Positions 55,223 through 64,000 of a DNA stretch of 64,000 nt are shown here, one piece after another. The DNA comes from Merluccius polli (Eukaryota > Chordata > Actinopteri > Gadiformes > Merlucciidae), in NCBI GenBank assembly GCA_030340625.1, contig JAOPHQ010002871.1, positions 122,886 to 186,885 on the forward strand. Direction: 5' to 3'. The position numbers were made by a program, and so were the translations under genes. How positions within the stretch are numbered: the stretch's first letter is position 1; each line of letters begins with the position of its first letter. Below the pieces are notes generated by a model. It saw only the letters and a program-made list of their open reading frames with translations, searched no databases and was not told where the DNA came from.

Positions 55223-55830
55223 ATGGAACTGGAGGCAGCAAAGACAGACGGAGATCTCCCAGGCCTCCAATACCTAGACACAGCACGGGGAATAAGTCCC
55301 CTTTGTCCAAAAGTTGCCCTTCAATCTACAAGAGAAATGGCTTTCCTCTCGGATCCAGCTACAAACTACAGCACAAGATCTCATTCCCTCCCTTTGAAGT
55401 TTTCGTCGACTTCATTAGGCAACAAGCTTTAATAAGAAACAATCCAAGCTTTAAGTGTATTGGGCTAGCCGAGGTTCCTCCAAAGGCAGACAAAACCCTT
55501 GGATACCAAACAGACAGAAGGAAATATCTGTCCACCAAAACAGACATACTTCGTACAGCTCCTCGTGCTTCAGACAAAAGCCGACGATCATGAGAGACTG
55601 TGCCCCATCCATAAAATGCCTCACCTACTCCAGAAGTGTCGGGCCTTCCGTGAGAAGCCTTTAGAGGAACGTAAGGGCATTCCTGAAAGAGAATGGGATT
55701 TGCTTTAAATGTTGTACATCTACACAACACATGGCCAAGAAACTGTGAGGTCTACAATAGGATGCCTTGAGTGTGGAAGTGAGAGGCATATCTCTGCCCT
55801 CCACCCCAGGACCAGCACCCTTGGACAGAA
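55223..55830 (+). pseudogene. BEL/Pao gag, C-terminal part with cysteine knuckles
   Basis: Over several frames: FPPFEVFVDFIRQQALIRNNPSF, CPIHKMPHLLQKCRAFREKP, ERKG, and GCLECGSERHISALHP. These are the Cys-His clusters typical of BEL/Pao gag ends. Frame changes near 55480, 55590 and 55705. Confidence 0.75.
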
Positions 55831-56000
55831 GAGCCACGCCCCTTTGCAGAGCATGGCGGGGAGCAAGAACCTCCCCCAACTTCAGAAGTCACAACCCGCT
55901 GCACTGAAGTCTGTGGCGGTGATCAGAGTGACAGTCAGACAGATCATGCTCTAAGATCTGCCTTGTCACGGTCTACCCTGCTGGCCATCGTGATAGAGCT

Positions 56001-56390
56001 TTGAAGGTATATGCAATCATCGACGAGCACAGCAACAAATCACTAGCCTCGTTCGGAGTTCTTCGATGCCTTCAATGTCCAAAGTCCCCAATTCGCCGTA
56101 CTCTCTCCGGACTTGCTCTGAAAGAAACGGACAGGAAAAAAAAAGCACTAGGCTTCCAAATCGAATCCCATGGATGGGACAGCGAGTTGCGCTCTACCAT
56201 GTCTCTTGGAATGCAAAGGACATCCCTGACAACAGATCCGAGATTCCGACACCCAGTGCCTGCATCTAACCCACCCTCACCTGAAACCAGTGGCTCCACC
56301 TCATTCCAGAGCTTGATCCGAACGCTCCCAATCATGTTTCTTCTTGGGCGAGACATAATTTCAATCCACAAGGTGACGCAAGCATCTTGA
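56001..56390 (+). pseudogene. BEL/Pao aspartic protease
   Basis: VYAIIDEHSNKSLA has the D-[EQ]-x-S-N pattern of Pao-type retrotransposon peptidases; FLLGRDIISIH near the end matches their second conserved strand. Confidence 0.65.
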
Positions 56391-56894
56391 ACGGCCCCCG
56401 CGCATGCTCCCTATGCCCAGAAACTCGACCTGGGTTGGGTGATAGTAGGCAATGTGTGCTTAGGAGATATTCACAAACCCACACAGAGTGAATACATACT
56501 TCACAAGCACAAGAGAACAGAAGCGCCCTTCCATATTTGAGCCCTGCCCAAACGTCTTCCCAAGTGAAGAAAGATACAGCCATTCCCCCCAACTTCCCAA
56601 TCATCCAAGAGTGCACCCTCCAGAGAAGACCTACCTGTGGTAAACAAGCCGAGCAGTTAGGCTCCACAGTGTTTCAGCAGACCAAGGATGATAAACTAAA
56701 GTGGCTCCGCTCCATCGTACGGACATCACATTCATTCAAATCATGGAAACAAGGCCTTAAAGAAAGACTAAAAGCAACAGCTGGGTAGCTCCGCTGCCGT
56801 TTCAAAGAACCCAAGGCACTCGTCTCCCAGACAACAAGGCCAGGCCTCTAAACTCGACTCTCATCACTGAGGCGCAGCTCTTGAGAGGAAGCCA

Positions 56895-57700
56895 GTGATG
56901 AAGGAGCACTTCTTCACCTCTTATGGAGAAGAATATTTCCCAAACACACACGCCGAAGAGGCACCCCCACTTAAGGAAAATGAGGAGCCGATGGTACTTG
57001 CCATCCTTTGGCGTGTATCATCCCAAGGAAAACCTGGAAACATCCCGCGTAGTGTTCGACTCAAGCACCCCAGCACGGCGGAGTGTCACTTACGATGTCC
57101 TTTTAACCGGAACCCGACCTCAACAATACCCTTCCTTGGAGTACTCATCAGGTTTAGCGAGGAGGCACTGTTTCCTGGTGAGAGAAGAGGATCGCAATTT
57201 TTGAGGTTTCTGTGGTTTAGAGATAACAACCCATCCACAAGACATTGGTTGAATACCGCATGAGGGTTCCATGTCTTTGGGAATTGTCCCTCCCCGGCAG
57301 TGGCAATCTACTGGTTAATGGCAAGTCTGTACTGGATGCTGACCCTGACGTCAAGCAGTTCGTAAACCACAACTTTTTACGTCAATGATGGCTTCTTAAA
57401 AGAGTTTTCCCACAGTAGAGGCGCAGCAGAACTGCTGAAGAGGGACCCAAGAAGTTCTGTTGGACTCTAACTTGCGACTACACAAGATCGCTTCAAACAA
57501 AAAAGAGGTAATGGAAGACTTTCCATCCGAGGACCACGCCAACGACCTCAAAGATCTATACCTCGGCTCTGAGTACTTCCCTACACAGGTAGCCTGGGGT
57601 CTCAACTGGAACCTGATGTCTGACACCTTTACCTTCAACGTAGCCAAAGAGGAAAAGCCCTTTACTCGTCGAGGTGTCCTATCGACTGTAAACAGCATCT
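56895..57700 (+). pseudogene. BEL/Pao reverse transcriptase, broken
   Basis: FLRFLWFRDNNP and the frame-shifted HVFGNCPSPAVAIYWL are BEL/Pao palm motifs. The active site reads FYVNDG (57375-57392), with Asn where the family has Asp. The N-terminal half (fingers) is poorly preserved. Confidence 0.7.
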
Positions 57701-57805
57701 ACTGACCCTCTGGGCTTCATCGCCCCTGTCACCATTCAAGGCAAAGCAATCCTGCGAGAGACTACGCAGGACAACGGCGACTGGGACTCGCCACTCCCTC
57801 AAGGG

Positions 57806-58270
57806 ATGGAAGAGATGTGGAACACTTGGCGATCCTCATTGAAGGATTTAACCAGTCTCCAGATTCCAAGGACATACTCAGAAATCTCTCCCGCAAAGGG
57901 ATCACGCAGAGAGCTTATTGTCTTTTGCGATGCCTCCACAAAAGCAATTGGGTCAGTTGCTTACCTTAAACTGACAGATACAGACGGAAATGTCCACGTG
58001 GGCTTCGTCATGGGCAAAGCTAAGCTTGCTCCCCTCCCTGAACATACAGTTCCAAGACTTGAGCTTTGTGCCGCAGTGTTGGCGGTAGAACTTGCTGAGC
58101 TTATCTCCTCAGAAATCGACATGGAGTTGGATGACACCATTTTTTACAGCGACAGCAAGGTGGTGTTGGGCTACATCAGTAACGACACCAGACGTTTTTA
58201 CGTTTACGTCAGTAATCGAGTCCAGCGGATAAGGAGCTACTCTCGTCCCGAGCAGTGGCAGTATGTATCT
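57806..58270 (+). pseudogene. BEL/Pao RNase H domain
   Basis: Long open stretch with ELIVFCDASTKAIGSVAYL, GKAKLAPLPEHTVPRLELCAAV, IFYSDSKVVLGYI and RRFYVYVSNRVQRIRS. This is the most diagnostic BEL/Pao segment in the element, and the aspartates of FCDAS and YSDSK are intact. Confidence 0.85.
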
Positions 58271-58451
58271 ACAGATGTAAATCCTTGCGGACATTGCAAC
58301 ACGGTCTGTTACCGCTGCACATCTCTCAAGCACCAGCTGGTTTCATGGACCCGCCTTTCTGAAACACCCTCAGCAAGCCGTTCCTGAGGAAAGCACCTTT
58401 GAGCTGCTAAACCCCACTCTGGACACAGAGATCCGCCCTCAGGTCTCTACT

Positions 58452-59540
58452 ATGAAAACGAGTATCTTAAGCAAACAATTGGGGTCTCAGCGCTTCTCCA
58501 AATTCTCCAGTTGGAACTCTCCAATTCATGCTATCGCTCGCCTCACTCATATTGCCCGTCTGTTCAAGACATGTCCACAAACCAAAAGCAGAGGCTGCAA
58601 AGGCTGGCATTTTTGCCACACAGCGATCTCGGTTGAGGAACTCTTGCAGGCTAAGAGAACCAGTCATTCATGCAGTTCAAGAAGAGACATATGCCCAAGA
58701 GTACGCCTGCATAAAGAAGGGGGAAGCTCTCCCTAAGGAAAGTCCTCTCAAAGCCTTAGATCCCTTCATCGATGCCGATGGTCTTCTGAGAGTCGGTGGC
58801 CCGTATCAGAGAAGCAGAACACCAGCCAGATGAGAAAATTCCCGGCTACATCATCCCTGGCGAAGCAACATCATAGCAACGCTTTTGGTCAGCCCTCACC
58901 ACCAAGAAAACGCAACACCAGGGACGATTGTTCACCAGCAAGGAACCTGTACGCGCTGCCGGTCTCTGGATCGTCGGTTGGAAAAAGGCGAGTCAGTACG
59001 TGTAATCTTTGGATGTTTGTCACATGCCGTAAACTTCGATGGCACAACCTCAGACACAGAAGCTGGCGGATCTTCCTGGCGGATCGCCATATTCGGACTC
59101 GAACCCTCCATTCACAAACGTCGGCCTGGATGTTTTCGGCCCCGATGGACGGTGTCCTTCGCGTCGGACTCGGGGTGGCCTCGGGGCAGTGTTATTTACT
59201 TGCATGAGTGTAAGAGCCGCGTGCACATGGAGGTCATCGAGTCCCTGGATACTTCATTAATTCCATTAATGCCGTCAGGCGCTTCCCTCGCCATCAGGGG
59301 CCCAGTGAAACTCCTCCGTTTCGATCGAGGAACCAACTTTTCTGTCAGGTGCATGCAAGGAGCTCAAGATTCCTCTCCAACATCGACAGCAGTTCTGTGG
59401 AGAAGTTCCCTGTTGGACCCAAGGCTGCAGATGGATATTCAATCCTCCCCACGCCTCACTCATGGGCGGCTCATGGGAGAGGATGACTTGGCGTGGCACG
59501 AAGGATCTTGGACTCTATGTTCCTACAGCTAGGTACATCA
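58452..59540 (+). pseudogene. BEL/Pao integrase, frame-broken
   Basis: Integrase segments alternate between frames: a LDPFIDADGLLRVGG motif before the zinc region (58750-58800), NVGLDVFGP-like core start (about 59118-59145; 'FTNVGLDVFGPDG'), FTCMSVRA, and LLRFDRGTNF (59311-59340) carrying the second core Asp. The third acidic residue was not located with confidence. Confidence 0.7.
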
Positions 59541-60109
59541 AAGCTGACCCATGAAGCACTCTCCACACTGATGGCAGAAGTGGCCGCCTATCATCAACGC
59601 CAGACCCTCTCGTACCGGTGTCAACTGATCCCAGATGAGCCGTTCATACTTACACCGGCAACCCTCCTCACTCAGAAAGTGAGCATCCTTTCTGCCCCAG
59701 TCGATGACCAGGTCAAAGACCTCCATAAACACCAGTGGCGCCACTAGTCCCAACATCTGGCTCACACCTCCTGGAATAGATGAAGAAACCACTACCTTTC
59801 CTCACTTCAACCACGAAGGAAGTGGCAGTCTTCCAAGCCGGACTTTCCAGCCTGGAAAGCATTGTGCTTCTCAAGGGACGACCAAGTAAAGAGAATGAAT
59901 GGCCTCTGGGACTTATAAACTCAAGTCCTTTCCACCAGCAAAGACAGCCGAGTGCGCAAGGTGGAGATCAGGGTCTCAGAAAGACGGGACTAAAATGTTC
60001 ATGCGGGCCTATTAACGAGTTGGTCCTGCCTTTTAGCCCCCGAGAATAAGGCATACAAACTGCGATAGACTGTTAGGTAGTGCCGTTTCGATTACCGCCA
60101 GACGGGGAG
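59541..60109. other. BEL/Pao 3' coding end and polypurine tract
   Basis: Broken continuation of integrase (ALSTLMAEVAAYHQRQ- and LIPDEPFILTPATLL-like codons at 59560-59690). The tract GACGGGGAG at 60101-60109 precedes the right LTR. Confidence 0.5.
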
Positions 60110-60726
60110 TGTTCTGTTACCGTAATGCCAGTTCCCTATGTGTTACGTCAATTCATGCAACCTGCCACTAGGAGGTAGTGGTCCCTTTAAGAAGTTCGGA
60201 AGTCACATAAAGGCATTTGGGAAGCACATGGCAAGAGTTCCGCTATGTCAAACTGTTTGTTTACAGCAGCAATATCGCTCACATCGTATGCCATACGTAG
60301 CATTGTCGGTATGCTAATGTGATATTATAACCTTAACCGTATGATTGCATATGATTGTATGTTTGTGTGATTGTAGATTGTTATCTCATTACTTCAACGT
60401 TTTAAGAGTTTTGTGCGCAGTTTGACGTCAAAGTATAATATATGATACATAGTTTATAATAGATACATACATGTTTAGACATAAGTGTGTTAAAAGGATT
60501 TAAATATTTCATTTAATTAATGACAAGTGTGTTTTACAGTGTAGTCTACCAACATGTTTACATTGAAACGTATCTGATTATGCTTTCTGTTTTATTCTCA
60601 GTTATACCATCTTTCTAATCATTAAACCTGTGGACAACTGACAACCCTCTTCAGAGTCGTGTATGAACATAAGTTGTTTAGCGTAAAGCCAAGATATACT
60701 CCACACATATCGAGGGCAGCACAAAC

Positions 60727-61681
60727 TAGAGTTGTTCCGATTCCGATACCAGTATCGGAAATTGCTCCGATACTGCCGAAAATGCTGGCATCGGTATCGG
60801 CGACTACTGGAGTCCAGGCACCGATCCGATACCACGTAATGTTTTTCAATTAGTAATCTAATAGGGGTTATGCACAACATACTTCTGCATTCTGCGAAAC
60901 AGGTCTCATCACATCCGGTTCAGGTCCGCTGTACCACGCTCACATATTTTATTTATTAATCCGCACTTCCAGATAGGGTGGCCATTCGTCCGGCTTTAGG
61001 CCGGACTGTCCGGTTCCCCCCTCCCGTCGGCCGTAGGTCCGCAGTGTGTTGCGATCGCGCGCCCCCCCCCCCCCCGGCCGTAGGTCCGAGGGCGCACCCC
61101 CCCCATGGGCTGAGGTGTCCTCCTTTTCAACAACTCATAAATGGTCACCTACTTCCAGACCGTCGCCGGGGCTTCAGAGTAATGTGTCGAGGAGAGTAGC
61201 CCTCTCGGACACACACGCTAGCTTTTACCGCTGTTTATTTTTTTATTTTTTTAATCCGCACTTCCAGACCGTCACCGGGCTTTCAGAGTAATGTGTCCGA
61301 GGAGAGTAACCCTTCCCGGACACACACGCTAGCTTTTACCGCTGTTTTGTTTTTTCTTTTCTTTTTTCATCCATCTTTTCTTCTCACTAACATTCAGATG
61401 TTAAATCAAATAAAACGCCAACACTAAAAAGGGCTAGCTAGGTTAGCTGTTAACTGTTCTATTTAAAAATAAATGGTTGAATTTGCTCTATTTATTCATG
61501 TTTTACAAAGAGTTTAACCTGAGCCAGGCCTTACCACTATGATAATCATATCACAGTCATGCATGTATGCTATTTTTATAACATACTGGTATCGGATCGG
61601 TACTCGGTATCGGCCGATACCCACAGCACAAGTATCGGAATCGGTATCGGGAGGGAAAAAAATGGTATCGGAACATCTCTA
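60727..61681. mobile_element. hAT element (TAGAGTTGTTCCGA end) at the right edge of the BEL element
   Basis: Ends TAGAGTTGTTCCGATTCCGA and ATCGGAACATCTCTA, flanked by GCACAAAC (60719-60726 and 61682-61689). Subterminal regions are rich in GTATCGG/CCGATAC. Interrupted by a TAGGGTGGCC-family element; a 100-bp segment (CACTTCCAGACCGTC...GCTAGCTTTTACCGCTG) is tandemly duplicated around it (about 61152 and 61261). Confidence 0.9.
60974..61151 (+). mobile_element. hAT-like element, TAGGGTGGCC family, shortest copy
   Basis: 178 bp. Ends TAGGGTGGCCATTCGTCCGG and AAATGGTCACCTA, flanked by CTTCCAGA (60966-60973 and 61152-61159). Retains two C-runs. Confidence 0.9.
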
Positions 61682-63733
61682 GCACAAACACACATATCAC
61701 TACTAACACACACTACTAACACACATCACGACTAACACACATCACTACTAACACACACATCACAAACACAACATTACGAACAACACCACTAACACACACA
61801 TCACTACTAACACACACATCAACACTAACATACACACATACTAACACACACTCACTACTAACACACACATCAACACTAACATACACACACCACTAACCAC
61901 ACACATCACTACTAGCACACACATCACTAACACAAATATCATTACTAACACACACATCACTATTAACCACACATCACTAACACACACATCACTACTAACA
62001 CACACATCAACACTAACATACACACACTAACACACACATCACTACTAACACCACATTACTAACACACACACTACTAACACACACACACACCACTACTAAC
62101 ACACACATCACTACTAACACACATATCACTACACACATCACTACTAAACACATTACCACTAACACTCACACCACTACTAACACACACATCACTACTAACA
62201 CAATCACTACTAACACTCACACCACTACTAACACAACATCACTAACACAAATATCATTACTAACACACACATCACTATTAACCACACATCACTAACACAC
62301 ACATCACTACTAACACACACATCACACTAACATACACACACTAACACACACATCACTACTAACACACATTACTAACACACCACTACTAACACACTAACAC
62401 ACCACCACTAACACACACATCACTACTAACACACATATCACTACACACACATCACTACTAACACACATTACCACAAACACTCACACCACTACTCACACAC
62501 ATCACTACTAACACACATCACTACTGACACACACATCACTACTAACACACACATCACTACTAACACACATCACTACTAACACTCACACCCACTACTAACA
62601 CACACATCACTACTAACACAATCACTACTAACATCACACCACTACTAACACACATCATAACACACATCACTAGTACTAACACATTACTAACACACACACT
62701 ACTAAACACACATATCACTATAACACACACACTACTAACACACACATCACAACTAACAACATCACTACTAACTCAACACATCACTAACACACCATCACTA
62801 CTAACACACATCACTACTAACACACACCACTACTAAACACACATCACTACTAACACACACATCACTACTAACACACATTACCACTAACGCACACATTACT
62901 AACACACTACATCACTACTAAACACACATCACTAACACACATCACTACTAACACACATTACCACTAACGCACACATTACTAACACACACATCACTACTAA
63001 CACTGTGAATGTAGCTTGAAAATTGGGTTTTGTGTTCACAGTTTAGAGAAAAGGAGAGCAGCTTTCAAGAAATGTGTCTTAGCAATCGAGAAAAACTGTA
63101 ACACACATCACTACTAACACACATCACTAACACACACCACTAACACACATATCACTCACACACACATCAACTCTAACATGCACACACTACTAACACACAC
63201 ATCACTACTAACACACACATCACTACTAACACACACATTACTAACACACACAGTATTAACACACACATCACTACTCACACACAAATTACTAACACACACA
63301 CACCACTAACACACACATTACTAACACACATATCACTACTAACACACATATCACTACTAACATACACACTATAATACCTTATGTGTGTTTGTTATAGTGT
63401 GGTTAGTCGTGATGTGTGTTTACACACACTCACGACTAACACACATTACTAACAAACACACCACTACTAAACACACATCACGATTAACACACATTACTAC
63501 TAACACACACATCACAAACACACACACTACTAACAAACACACACACTAACACACATTACTAACAAACACACCACTACTAACACACACATCACGACTAACA
63601 CACATTACTAACACACACATCATTACTAACACACACATCATTACTAACACACACATCACTACTAACACACACATCACGACTAACACACATTACTAACACA
63701 CACATCATTACTAACACACACATCATTACTAAC
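61682..63733. repeat. CACACATCACTACTAA minisatellite, segment 4
   Basis: 2 kb of the array with many higher-order duplications. One 100-bp non-repetitive island interrupts it at 63003-63103. Short GTDVCVSSDVCV-type ORFs are repeat artefacts. Confidence 0.93.
63003..63103 (+). ncRNA. Candidate H/ACA-like small RNA or other captured fragment
   Basis: The only non-repeat island in segment 4. A hairpin with stem CTGTGAA/TTCACAG (63003-63041) is followed by AGAGAA (63045-63050, fits the H-box ANANNA). A weaker hairpin (63059-63098) follows, then ACA at 63101-63103. At about 100 nt it is short for this class, and ACA also begins the neighbouring repeat, so the match could be chance. Confidence 0.2.
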
Positions 63734-64000
63734 TAGTGTTGTCACAATACTGGAATTTCTAACTTCGATACAATACCTTGAAAAATATCGATATCGACAC
63801 ATTGAGGGCATAAAATGTTAGATTTTTATTAAAAGACAAATGTAACACGGCTATAACATGACAACAGGTACGACTTTTCTTTTCTTGGCTCTTGGCAGAG
63901 AACAGCAGAATGACTGTAGTAAACATTAACAATAATTAAAACGTTTTTACTTTAATGAAAACAATATTCTTGAGGTAGTGCACTTGTTCAAAAGCCTCTT
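63734..64000. mobile_element. Start of a further hAT element, cut by the window edge
   Basis: TAGTGTTGTCACAATACTGG begins abruptly inside the array and continues as AT-rich subterminal sequence with ATCGATATCGA. The family and right end lie outside the window. Confidence 0.6.

Larger units (their letters stand above)
52688..60718 (+). mobile_element. BEL/Pao LTR retrotransposon, frame-broken, inserted in the minisatellite
   Basis: LTRs at about 52688-53279 and 60110-60718 share CCGTAATG...GTTCCCTATGTG at the start and CATATCGAGGGCA at the end; the left LTR lacks about ten terminal bases. Internal order: coiled-coil gag, CCHC gag end (55590-55830), Pao-type protease (56001-56060), reverse transcriptase (56895-57400), RNase H (57806-58270) and integrase (58452-59540), all + strand. 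LTR differences are largely one-base indels, which also break most frames. A separate element (53745-54849) interrupts gag. Confidence 0.85.

Overview
The window is vertebrate nuclear DNA from a teleost-type fish. It holds interrupted genes with GT-AG introns, many hAT, Tc1, L2/CR1, BEL/Pao and retroviral-type elements, and very long minisatellites. I did not try to name the species.

Three host genes are recognisable from translated similarity. (1) The last coding exon of stil (centriole assembly factor) is at 999-1536, + strand. (2) A complete serpinc1 (antithrombin III) reading frame lies in seven coding exons between 5437 and 10200, + strand; it is interrupted only by introns and ends in an intact Arg-Ser reactive bond. 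(3) A complete zbtb37 (BTB plus three C2H2 fingers) reading frame lies on the - strand in three coding exons between 30008 and 24021. It includes a 97-nt middle exon (24899-24803) that is too short to stand out as an ORF. serpinc1 and zbtb37 are convergent, as in human 1q25. stil is on 1p33 in human, so its position here is a fish arrangement.

Layout: 1-2.1 kb stil end; 2.6-5.0 kb a foldback element carrying a CXC-domain ORF; 5.4-10.3 kb serpinc1; 10.5-13.6 kb a 36-bp minisatellite; 13.8-20.1 kb hAT elements and arrays; 20.4-30.0 kb zbtb37 with elements stacked in its introns and just beyond its stop codon; 30.0-63.7 kb one CACACATCACTACTAA-type array split by a LINE (itself split by two hATs and an endogenous retrovirus), an L2 element, a BEL/Pao element and a hAT; 63.7 kb to the end the start of another hAT.

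Two signals stand out. First, minisatellites in zbtb37 are built from its own exon edges: the exon-2 donor, the exon-1 donor, the acceptor plus start codon, and the stop codon are each repeated in a tandem array directly touching the exon. Second, insertions are stacked up to four deep, and most hAT insertions keep exact 8-bp target duplications, so the order of events can be read. Many reading frames right of about 44 kb are broken by single-base indels in a way that suggests part of that region is unpolished sequence.
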